From positions 1-5,655 of the forward strand of contig CAKUJT010000146.1 of the NCBI GenBank assembly GCA_934661765.1: a stretch of DNA of 5,655 bases. Reading direction: 5' to 3'. A program made the translations under genes and the position numbers. Below the pieces are notes generated by a model. It ran no database searches, was not told the DNA's origin, and was given only the letters and a program-made list of their open reading frames with translations. The stretch is from an uncultured Senegalimassilia sp. (lineage in GTDB: Bacteria; Actinomycetota; Coriobacteriia; Coriobacteriales; Eggerthellaceae). Numbering within the stretch: position 1 is the first letter of the stretch; the number at the start of each line of letters is the position of its first letter. Shown here piece by piece: positions 1 to 5,355 of the stretch.

Positions 1-111
1 GATATCCATGCAGAAGAAGAACGCCCACACGAACGCGCCGGCGATGGCGCCCGTGATCAGCACGCACAGCGCGAACAGCAGCCGGTTCGCCGGCTTGGCA
101 AGCTTGCCCAT
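1..111 (-). CDS. N-terminus of a membrane protein, possibly ClC-type chloride channel (partial)
   Basis: An open frame of 37 codons runs from an ATG at 111-109 off the left edge of the window. It reads MGKLAKPANRLLFALCVLIT and continues GAIAGAFVWAFFFCMDI. This is a short basic cytoplasmic head followed by one hydrophobic, glycine/alanine-rich segment (about residues 11-34), so the product is an integral membrane protein. A good Shine-Dalgarno (AAGGGG, spacing about 6) supports the start. The ending FVWAFFFCMD resembles the first helix of prokaryotic ClC chloride channels/antiporters, which often reads as a G-x-x-G-A helix followed by F/L-rich residues and M-N/D. That identification rests on pattern memory over 37 residues and is tentative. 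A plausible -10 (TACAAT) lies 65 bp upstream. The rest of the gene is outside the window. Confidence 0.55.
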   Translation of the reverse strand, partial: MGKLAKPANRLLFALCVLITGAIAGAFVWAFFFCMDI

Positions 112-175
112 GAGAACCCCTTGGCATCAAGCTGCGGGCTAGACGGGCGCGCAGCGTTGCGGATATGTCAGCCAT

Positions 176-181
176 ATTGTA
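176..181 (-). promoter_or_regulatory. Putative -10 element for the leftmost membrane-protein gene
   Basis: On the minus strand TACAAT (181-176) matches the sigma-70 -10 consensus at five of six positions and lies 65 bp upstream of the ATG at 111. No good -35 sits at 16-18 bp; the nearest candidate is TTGGCT (206-201) at 19 bp. A short inverted repeat, ATATG/CATAT (163-167 and 173-177), overlaps the 3' edge of the -10 and the expected transcription start. It could be an operator, but it is short enough to be chance. Confidence 0.35.
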
Positions 182-258
182 ACCGTTGACCCGCCGGGCA
201 AGCCAAGGACCCTCCCCCAACACGACAAGCCCAAGCCGCAAGGGGCATCTCAGCCGCC

Positions 259-783
259 CTAGCCTTCGGCAACCTCAACCACGTCCGTGACCACTTCCAG
301 CGGGCATTGCGCCACCACGGCCTGGCCCCTGTCGCCCAAGTCGATCAGGGCCGAATCGCCTTCCTGCGGGGTCACACGGAAGGAGATGGTGTTGCCGGAA
401 GGCGCGTCGGTGATGGTGATCTCTTCGCCGTTTGAGGTGGCGTTGCCCACCCACGACTCGTAGGTGCCGTCGGCGGCCCGCACCGCCAGGATGCGCTGGG
501 TCCCGTCGTCGGTGAGCGCGTAGTACACCGTCGCGCCATCATCGGTCTGGCCCACGTAAGCGTCGGTCACCTCCTGAATCACCTTGGTGACCATCACAGG
601 GTCCGCGTTCGCCGCGCCGGCGTCGCCCTGCTCGACCACGGCGGACTCCTCCACCACCTGGCCGTTGTCGTTGTTCGAGTTGCCGCTGCAGCCGGCAAGC
701 GCGCCGCCCGTTATGGCCAGCGTCGCCGCTATCGCCACCGCCGCCGATGCGCGCCGTACGCCCTTGATATGCTTCTCGTTCAT
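259..783 (-). CDS. Small secreted lipoprotein of unknown function
   Basis: This encodes a 174-residue predicted lipoprotein. The signal peptide has a basic N-region (K4, K7, R10, R11), a hydrophobic core (about residues 12-29) and a lipobox LAGC with the lipidated cysteine at position 32. The mature protein should therefore be anchored to the outer face of the cytoplasmic membrane. A low-complexity linker rich in S, N, D, E and A follows (about 33-62). A compact acidic, threonine- and valine-rich domain then runs from about 63 to 168. Its alternating hydrophobic pattern (ATVYYAL, ILAVRA, EITITD, TISFRVT, QAVVAQC) suggests mostly beta structure. Cys160 is the only cysteine in the mature domain. 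I do not recognise the domain and assign no function. The start has AGGAG six bases upstream. The gene is monocistronic as far as can be seen, with gaps of 147 bp downstream and 406 bp upstream. Its leader holds an unusual hairpin (see 789-840). Confidence 0.85.
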   Translation of the reverse strand: MNEKHIKGVRRASAAVAIAATLAITGGALAGCSGNSNNDNGQVVEESAVVEQGDAGAANADPVMVTKVIQEVTDAYVGQTDDGATVYYALTDDGTQRILAVRAADGTYESWVGNATSNGEEITITDAPSGNTISFRVTPQEGDSALIDLGDRGQAVVAQCPLEVVTDVVEVAEG

Positions 784-788
784 GTTGC

Positions 789-840
789 GCTCCTATCGCG
801 TCCGTTCGGGCCCTATTGCCCGACGTCGCAGTATAGGAGC
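789..840 (-). promoter_or_regulatory. Leader hairpin able to mask the lipoprotein ribosome-binding site
   Basis: Read on the minus strand, GCTCCTAT (840-833) is perfectly complementary to ATAGGAGC (796-789), which contains the Shine-Dalgarno of the lipoprotein gene. Between these arms the sequence can continue pairing: GCG with CGC, then TCGGGC (823-818) with GCCCGA (811-806) around a six-base loop AATAGG. The 52 nt can thus form one extended hairpin of 8+3+6 base pairs with two small internal loops, hiding the ribosome-binding site. The pairing is seen directly; regulation is inferred. The outer 5' arm overlaps a possible -10 element (TATACT, 835-830). If transcription started from that element the arm would not be transcribed, so masking requires a start upstream of 840. 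Confidence 0.4.
830..835 (-). promoter_or_regulatory. Possible -10 element for the lipoprotein gene
   Basis: TATACT on the minus strand (835-830) resembles the sigma-70 -10 hexamer and lies about 47 bp upstream of the lipoprotein ATG. No recognisable -35 is present 16-18 bp upstream, where the sequence is GC-rich. The element is part of the inverted repeat described at 789-840, so the two interpretations compete. Confidence 0.3.
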
Positions 841-1090
841 GGCGAAAGCCCCGCACCGCGCCCGCCTGGCAACCGTTTCCGCGCCACAACCGACCCGTTC
901 ACAGCACGCCGCCATCCCGTTGCCCTCCCGTCGGGAACGCGGGCCCGGGCGCCATGTGCGCAAGCTGCCGCCGACGACGCTGCGCAACGAAGGCCTCGCA
1001 AAACGCAACGCGGAACACGAGCACCACCATCCACGCTGCCGCCGCACGCGCATCCAAAACCCCGTGCGCGACAAGGCCCGGACAACAAAA
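841..1090. other. Intergenic stretch with no recognised gene
   Basis: This is the rest of the 406-bp gap between the lipoprotein start and the PiT stop. Frames are open on both strands, but their translations are proline/arginine-rich and compositionally biased, as expected from GC-rich non-coding DNA. None has a convincing ribosome-binding site or a recognisable domain. No tRNA, repeat array or transposon end is visible. It probably contains upstream promoter sequence for the lipoprotein gene, but no clear -35/-10 pair was found. Confidence 0.5.
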
Positions 1091-1134
1091 AACCGCCTTC
1101 CGCCCTTGGTTGCCCCAGGAAACGGAAGGCGGTT
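1091..1134 (-). terminator. Intrinsic terminator of the PiT transporter gene
   Basis: A perfect 12-bp inverted repeat, AACCGCCTTCCG (1091-1102) and CGGAAGGCGGTT (1123-1134), encloses a 20-nt loop. On the minus strand the stem is followed directly by a T-run (TTTTTTGTTGTC, 1092-1081). It begins 55 nt past the PiT stop codon. The plus-strand side of the stem is followed by CGAAAAG, with no T-run, so termination is oriented for minus-strand transcription. Confidence 0.88.
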
Positions 1135-1189
1135 CGAAAAGCGGTCGAAGCCGAGACCCCGAAAGCGCCGACAAGCAGCAGACGCGGCT

Positions 1190-2239
1190 TTACGCCAGCA
1201 TCATGAACAGCTTCGCCAGCACGAAGCCGATAAGGCCGCACGCGGGGAACGTGATCACCCATGCCAGCAGCATGTTCTTGGCGATGCTCCAGTTCACGCG
1301 CTTGATGGAACGGCTGGCGCCCACGCCCATGATGGCCGACGTGTTGCAGTGGCCCGTGGACACCGGCATGCCGGTGAGGCTTGCGAACAGCAGCGTGAAC
1401 ACCGTGGAGAAGTTGGCCGCAACGCCCTGGTACTTCTCCAGCTTCACCATGTCCATGCCCACGGACTTGATGATGCGCTTGCCGCCCACCACCGTGCCGG
1501 CCGAGATGGCCAACGAGCACGTGATCATGACCCACATGGGGAAACCGCCCGCGTCGGGCGTGGAGCTGCCGAAGGAAAGCGCGATGCCCAGCATGGCGAT
1601 GGACATGAACTTCTGGCCGTCCTGCGCGCCATGCAGAAACGACAGCGCGATCGCGCACAGGTCCTGGATGGCGGTGAAGGCGATATTGGCCGCCTGGCGG
1701 TTGGCCATCTCGAACACGCGCTCGATGATCTTCGTGAACACCCAGCCCAGCGCAAAGCCCGCCAGCAGGGAGAACACCATGCCGTAGATGACTTTCACCC
1801 ACTCGGAGGGCACGACGCCCGCCCAGCCGTTCATGGCCACCGCGCCGCCGGTGATGCCGGCGATAAGGGAATGCGATTTAGAACAGGGGATGCCGAAGAA
1901 CCAGCAGAAGACGCCCCAGCCTATGGCGCCTATCATGGCCGCCACCAGGGCCAGCAAGGCGGCATCAGTGTTTCCCGAGAAGTCGACCATGCCGAACATG
2001 GTCTTCGCCACCGCCGTGGAGATGAACGTCATGCCCACCAGGCCGACGAAGTTGAACACCGCGGCCAAGCCGATGGCCGTGTTCGGCTTGAGGCAACGCG
2101 TGGAGACCACCGTCGCGATGGCGTTCGGCGCATCGGTAGCGCCGGACACCGCGGTAACGCCGATGATAAGCACCAAAATGACGAACAGGATAGGCTGAGC
2201 CATAGCCTGTGCGAGAAAGTCAGCAAACGTAAGCGCCAT
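1190..2239 (-). CDS. Inorganic phosphate transporter, PiT family
   Basis: The product (349 aa) is a polytopic membrane carrier of the PiT family (PF01384), which brings inorganic phosphate into the cell coupled to a cation gradient. The family's duplicated architecture is visible. The first half has GATDAPNA (about residues 33-40) and GIPCSKSHS (116-124); the second half has FLHGAQDGQ (201-209) and GMPVSTGH (290-297). These correspond to the canonical GANDxANA, G-x-P-V-S-T-T-H and HGAND motifs, with substitutions I associate with a subgroup in anaerobes. About nine or ten hydrophobic segments surround them. I chose the ATG at 2239 because GGGGA lies five bases upstream. The frame also opens from a TTG at 2272 and an ATG at 2251, but neither has a Shine-Dalgarno. 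No DUF47/PhoU-like accessory gene adjoins it. A strong terminator follows at 1134-1091. Phosphate is the likely substrate; sulfate permeases also occur in this superfamily. Confidence 0.93.
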   Translation of the reverse strand: MALTFADFLAQAMAQPILFVILVLIIGVTAVSGATDAPNAIATVVSTRCLKPNTAIGLAAVFNFVGLVGMTFISTAVAKTMFGMVDFSGNTDAALLALVAAMIGAIGWGVFCWFFGIPCSKSHSLIAGITGGAVAMNGWAGVVPSEWVKVIYGMVFSLLAGFALGWVFTKIIERVFEMANRQAANIAFTAIQDLCAIALSFLHGAQDGQKFMSIAMLGIALSFGSSTPDAGGFPMWVMITCSLAISAGTVVGGKRIIKSVGMDMVKLEKYQGVAANFSTVFTLLFASLTGMPVSTGHCNTSAIMGVGASRSIKRVNWSIAKNMLLAWVITFPACGLIGFVLAKLFMMLA

Positions 2240-2266
2240 GCAATTCCCCATACTCTGTAAGAGCTG

Positions 2267-2282
2267 CGTCAATTTTTTGACG
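2267..2282. promoter_or_regulatory. Palindrome in the leader of the PiT gene
   Basis: The 16-bp sequence CGTCAATTTTTTGACG is a perfect palindrome outside its centre, with arms CGTCAA and TTGACG separated by four T (plus strand). It lies 28 bp upstream of the chosen PiT start. An AT-rich symmetric site in a GC-rich leader fits a repressor or activator operator, and in RNA it would form a small hairpin. It does not match the PhoB box or the Streptomyces PhoP direct repeat. No confident -35/-10 pair for the gene was found around it. Confidence 0.35.
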
Positions 2283-2541
2283 TACGCCTAACAATACTAC
2301 ATTCGGCCATGCGAGCGCTATGCCTTGGACCCAGCTTCTTCAATCAACTTTTTCGCACCATGCCCCATCGAGCGCCCAAGCATCGACGACTCCCCCGACA
2401 GCTCGCCCGCGCCGCCCCATGAAACGCGACGGTCGGGGCGAAACACGAACAGGGGGGGGACGCGCGCGTGAACGGGGGGACGGGGCGCCGCCATGCAGCA
2501 GCGCCCCGACCGCGAAAGCCGATATAACCGTCAAGCCGGCG
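2283..2541. other. Intergenic region between fbp and the PiT gene
   Basis: This non-coding stretch lies downstream of fbp and upstream of the PiT leader. I see no gene with a credible start, no tRNA and no transposon end. The part at 2283-2350 is relatively AT-rich (TAGTATTG on the minus strand) and probably contains the PiT promoter, though no clean -35/-10 pair is present. The part at 2430-2512 is G-tract rich and able to form hairpins, and is described separately. Confidence 0.5.
2430..2512 (-). terminator. Possible GC-rich terminator or structured 3' end of fbp
   Basis: An 11-bp perfect inverted repeat, CGGTCGGGGCG (2430-2440) and CGCCCCGACCG (2502-2512), encloses 61 nt. A competing 8-bp hairpin, CGGGGCGC (2481-2488) with GCGCCCCG (2501-2508), has a 12-nt loop and uses the same right-hand arm. 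Both begin about 30 nt beyond the fbp stop on the minus strand. Neither is followed by a T-run, so this is not a classical intrinsic terminator. GC-rich hairpins without a U-tail have been proposed as terminators in actinobacteria, which is the reason for this call. It is equally possible that this is only structured spacer. Confidence 0.3.
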
Positions 2542-4497
2542 CTAGCGCCCGCCCTCGGCGATCTGGCCGTCCCGATACGCCTCCAGCAGCTGCTCGAGGT
2601 CCTCGACGCGGCGGCGGATGTCGGCGCCATCGTCGGTATCGGCCACCAACGTGCGGTGCTCGACGCGCTCGACCACGCGACGGCTCGAGTGGATATCGAG
2701 CTCCTCGACCACCGCCGCCTCCGCGGACTTCAGCGGCTCGTGCGCCGCCAAGATGAACTCGTAGGAGTTGTCGATGAGCGTGTAGCCGGCGATGCCCGTG
2801 GTGGGCTGATAGGCCCTCGAGAACCCGCCGTCGATCATGAACACGCGCCCGCCGCACTTCACGGGGTCCTCGCCGTCCTTGACCTTGACCGGCACATGCC
2901 CGCACACGATATGCGACGTCTCCGGGTCCATGCCGAAGTCCTCGAAGATGCCCGCGATCACGCGCTCGTCCTCGATAAGCGTGTAGAAGGGGTTCTTCAC
3001 TTCCTTGCGCGCGGCCTTGTCGGCAATGAGGTACAGCTCGAAGGTGGCCATCTTGCTCTTCGCGAACAGCGGGCTTCCCTCGCCCAGCCACAGGTACCAC
3101 AGAAGGTCGCGACCGCGGCGGCTCTCCTCGGCGTCATGGCTGAAGAAGGCGGCGCGCACGTAGCGCTCCATCACGTCGTAGAGCGCGCGGCCCTTGTAGC
3201 GGTGCCCGAACACGTCCACTTCCTTCAGGCTGCCGTCGGCGTTGAGCGGCACGCAGGCGTGGAACATGAGGTTGCCGTTGCGGATCTTGTACAGGCTGCC
3301 CACTTCCAGGAAGAAGCGCATGTGGCGCTGCAGCTTCTCGCATCCGGTGAACGCGGCCTCCAGGCGGCACATCACCTCTTCCTCGGCCGGCGTGAGGGCG
3401 AAGGGGTTTTGCGGGTCCACCGTGGGGAACACGCGGTCGGTCAGCGGATACTCCACGCCGTCGACCACCACGGTGCCCGCCTCGTAGTCGATCTTGTCCA
3501 GCAGCTTGCGGCTTTCCAGCCCGAACTCGGGATACTCGTCAATCAGCGCCGCCTCCACCTTGAACTGGATGATGGCCATGGCCTTCTGGATCTTCACGTT
3601 CATCTCAAGCTCGGACGGCGGCAGGTCGGGGTTGCCCTTCAGGCCGAAGCCCACGCACGGGTCGTCGCGATACGCGTCGAGGGCGAAGCTTGCCAACGGC
3701 AGGATGTTGATGCCGTAGGCGTCCTCCAAGATGGACAGGTTGCCGTAGCGGGCACAGTTGCGCACCACGTGCGCGATGCAGCCGCGCTGCCCGAGCGCCG
3801 CGCCCATCCACACGATGTCGTGGTTGCCCCACTGGATGTCGACCTTGCGCTGCGCCTGCAGCGTCTCCATGATGACGTCGGGATGCGGGCCGCGGTCGTA
3901 GATGTCGCCGATGATGTGCAGCTGGCTGATGGCCAGGCGCTGGATGAGCTGCGCGAGCGCCTCGATCAGCGCGATGCCACGACCGGTGCGCACCGCCGCA
4001 TCAAGGATGCCGGCGTAGTACGCTCCCTTGTCCACGCCATGGTTGTCCTCGTTCATCAGCTCCTCGATGATGTAGGCGAACTCGGCGGGCAGCGCCTTGC
4101 GCACGCGGCTGGCCGTGTACTTGCGCGCCGCGCGCTTGCATACCGCCACCAGGCGCGGCACCACGGTGGCGTACCAGGCGCGCTCGTCTTCCACGCCCGC
4201 CAAGATCAGCTTCGCCTTCTCACGCGGGTAGTAGATGAGCGTGGCCAGCTCGCGCTTCTCAGCCTCGGTCAGCTGATCGCCGAACGCCTCATCCACCTTC
4301 AGGCGGATGGACCCCGACCCGTTGCGCAGGATGTGGCTGAACGCCTCGGATTCGCCATGGATGTCGGAGCAGAAGAACTCCGTGCCCTTCGGGAGGTTCA
4401 GGATGGCGCTCAGGTTGATGATCTCGGCCGCCGCCAGCTCCTGCGTGGGGAAAGATCGGGCCAACAATTCCAAGTAGCGCTTCTGATCCGCTTCCAT
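2542..4497 (-). CDS. fbp: Fructose-1,6-bisphosphatase, class III
   Basis: This 651-residue protein is a class III fructose-1,6-bisphosphatase (FBPase_2 family, PF06874), the cytoplasmic gluconeogenic enzyme converting fructose-1,6-bisphosphate to fructose-6-phosphate and phosphate. Its length is close to the Bacillus subtilis Fbp (about 670 aa). The fold belongs to the calcineurin-like metallophosphoesterases, and the metal-binding motifs appear in order: SDIHGE (about 44-49), GDIYDRG (about 196-202), GNHD (about 223-226) and the late CGH (about 531-533) followed by IDGGFSRAYQ. The family-typical NGNLMFHACVPL lies near 406-417. The last 55 or so residues are charged and helical (VVERVEHRTL, then an RRRVEDLEQLLEAY heptad-like stretch) and are probably variable. 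The ATG at 4497 has an excellent Shine-Dalgarno, AGGAGG with spacing 5. The gene is divergent from luxS and probably its own transcription unit. No clear promoter is seen in the GC-rich upstream DNA. Confidence 0.96.
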   Translation of the reverse strand: MEADQKRYLELLARSFPTQELAAAEIINLSAILNLPKGTEFFCSDIHGESEAFSHILRNGSGSIRLKVDEAFGDQLTEAEKRELATLIYYPREKAKLILAGVEDERAWYATVVPRLVAVCKRAARKYTASRVRKALPAEFAYIIEELMNEDNHGVDKGAYYAGILDAAVRTGRGIALIEALAQLIQRLAISQLHIIGDIYDRGPHPDVIMETLQAQRKVDIQWGNHDIVWMGAALGQRGCIAHVVRNCARYGNLSILEDAYGINILPLASFALDAYRDDPCVGFGLKGNPDLPPSELEMNVKIQKAMAIIQFKVEAALIDEYPEFGLESRKLLDKIDYEAGTVVVDGVEYPLTDRVFPTVDPQNPFALTPAEEEVMCRLEAAFTGCEKLQRHMRFFLEVGSLYKIRNGNLMFHACVPLNADGSLKEVDVFGHRYKGRALYDVMERYVRAAFFSHDAEESRRGRDLLWYLWLGEGSPLFAKSKMATFELYLIADKAARKEVKNPFYTLIEDERVIAGIFEDFGMDPETSHIVCGHVPVKVKDGEDPVKCGGRVFMIDGGFSRAYQPTTGIAGYTLIDNSYEFILAAHEPLKSAEAAVVEELDIHSSRRVVERVEHRTLVADTDDGADIRRRVEDLEQLLEAYRDGQIAEGGR

Positions 4498-4678
4498 GAA
4501 AACCTCCTCAGGTCATCGCACATTGATGGCATGATGGTACCGCGCGCAGCCCTCCCCCGCGCGCCCGCACCGGCAAACGGCACAACCCAAACGCAGGCGC
4601 GCCCCGCGCCGGCGCTTGACCACGCGGAGATTTTCTTGTTCGCACGCCCGACCGGCGAAGCGGGTCGCTCGCGGGCGG

Positions 4679-4684
4679 TACAAT
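4679..4684 (+). promoter_or_regulatory. Putative -10 element for luxS
   Basis: TACAAT (4679-4684) matches the -10 consensus at five of six positions and would give a leader of roughly 50 nt before the luxS ATG at 4742. No good -35 lies at the expected spacing (the sequence around 4656-4661 is CGAAGC). A TTGACC at 4616-4621 is too far away. A second AT-rich block, CTATATAG (4722-4729), is too close to the ribosome-binding site to act as a -10 for this start. Confidence 0.35.
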
Positions 4685-4741
4685 AGGCGCTGCGAACCTA
4701 CGGCGACCACGTTGCCGTTACCTATATAGCAAGGAGCATCC

Positions 4742-5236
4742 ATGGAACGCATTGCAAGCTTTTCCGTCGATCACCGCGTGCTCGAGCCCGGCGTGTACGT
4801 GTCGCGCCGCGACTCCGACGCCGCCACCGGCTGCACGACCACCACGTTCGACCTGCGCATGACCGCCCCCAACCGCGAGCCGGTCATGGACACCGCCGCC
4901 GTCCATGCCATCGAGCATCTCGGCGCCACCTTCCTGCGCAACGATGCCGAATGGTCCGGCCGCGTGATCTACTTCGGCCCCATGGGCTGCCGCACCGGCT
5001 TCTACCTGGTGGCCTTCGGCGAGCTTGAGTCCGCCGACGTGGCCGACCTCGTGCGCCGCATGTTCGCCTTCATCCGCGATTTCGAGGGCGAGATCCCCGG
5101 TGCCAAGCCCGAGGAGTGCGGCAACTACCACGACAACGACCTCGTGCAGGCGAAATGGTGGGCACGACGCTACATGGCCAACACCCTCGAGGTGCTCGAC
5201 GAGGCGCACACGCACTATCCCGCCCTGCTCGACTAG
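4742..5236 (+). CDS. luxS: S-ribosylhomocysteine lyase (AI-2 synthase)
   Basis: The 164-residue product is LuxS, the metal-dependent cytoplasmic lyase that converts S-ribosylhomocysteine to homocysteine and DPD, the precursor of autoinducer-2. Expected active-site residues are present: Ser6, His11 and Arg39, the metal-binding HAIEH (His55, Glu58, His59), the catalytic cysteine in PMGCRTG (Cys83) and the third metal ligand in EECGN (Cys126). The metal motif reads HAIEH rather than the common HTxEH; the ligands are unaffected. Its length is typical for LuxS. The ATG at 4742 is supported by AAGGAG (4731-4736, spacing 5). The next gene on the same strand, after 119 bp, is mtnN, which supplies the substrate. 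Together they recycle S-adenosylhomocysteine, so the metabolic role is secure. Signalling by AI-2 cannot be judged from this window. Confidence 0.97.
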   Translation: MERIASFSVDHRVLEPGVYVSRRDSDAATGCTTTTFDLRMTAPNREPVMDTAAVHAIEHLGATFLRNDAEWSGRVIYFGPMGCRTGFYLVAFGELESADVADLVRRMFAFIRDFEGEIPGAKPEECGNYHDNDLVQAKWWARRYMANTLEVLDEAHTHYPALLD

Positions 5237-5283
5237 CGAAGGCGCGCCAAGCGAGCCCTATCCCGCATCGAGCTAACGAACCG

Positions 5284-5335
5284 AAGGGAAGCGTATCGAA
5301 GCCCGCAAAAACTGCCGGCTCGTCGCGCTTCCCTT
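5284..5335 (+). other. Hairpin between luxS and mtnN, possible weak terminator
   Basis: A perfect 10-bp inverted repeat, AAGGGAAGCG (5284-5293) and CGCTTCCCTT (5326-5335), encloses 32 nt. Inside it AGCC (5300-5303) and GGCT (5317-5320), plus GC/GC, can form a second small stem around AAAAACT. The stem is followed by TCCCGATCAG, not a T-run, so classical termination is doubtful. It lies 20 nt upstream of the mtnN start and 47 nt past the luxS stop. It could attenuate transcription, stabilise the luxS 3' end or mark a processing site. It does not match the SAH riboswitch pattern as I know it. Confidence 0.45.
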
Positions 5336-5355
5336 TCCCGATCAGAAAGCAGCTT

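Noticed and set aside
813..1802. A 329-codon open frame on the minus strand overlapping the PiT gene in another frame
   Set aside because: It is an out-of-frame shadow of the PiT gene that continues through the terminator. Composition is G/R/H/A-rich and no domain is recognisable.
584..2260. A 558-codon open frame on the plus strand opposite the PiT gene and the 784-1189 gap
   Set aside because: It is low-complexity (R/H/A/E/G-rich), antisense to an unambiguous transporter, crosses a strong terminator and starts inside the lipoprotein gene without a convincing ribosome-binding site.
2538..2549. A 12-bp perfect palindrome GGCGCTAGCGCC overlapping the fbp stop codon
   Set aside because: It has no loop suitable for an RNA hairpin and no T-run. 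Palindromes of alternating GC are expected by chance in such GC-rich DNA.
4596..4610. A 6-bp GC hairpin (GGCGCG/CGCGCC, 3-nt loop) in the fbp-luxS gap
   Set aside because: The sequence is low-complexity GC, has no T-run and lies far from either start. It cannot be distinguished from background.
4616..4621. TTGACC as a -35 element for luxS
   Set aside because: No -10-like hexamer lies 16-18 bp downstream, and the only good -10 (TACAAT at 4679) is 57 bp away.
2320..4686. A 788-codon open frame on the plus strand lying opposite the whole of fbp
   Set aside because: It is a codon-bias shadow. The minus strand encodes a full class III FBPase with all motifs and a strong ribosome-binding site. 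The antisense translation is rich in H, A, V, L, R and D with no recognisable domain.
4718..5215. A 165-codon minus-strand frame opposite luxS
   Set aside because: It is antisense to luxS, whose active-site residues are all intact, and its translation is biased G/A/V/H/E-rich sequence.
5237..5355. A SAM or SAH riboswitch in front of mtnN
   Set aside because: The spacing and hairpin invited the idea, but I could not match the conserved core of either class. Only a nested hairpin is supportable.
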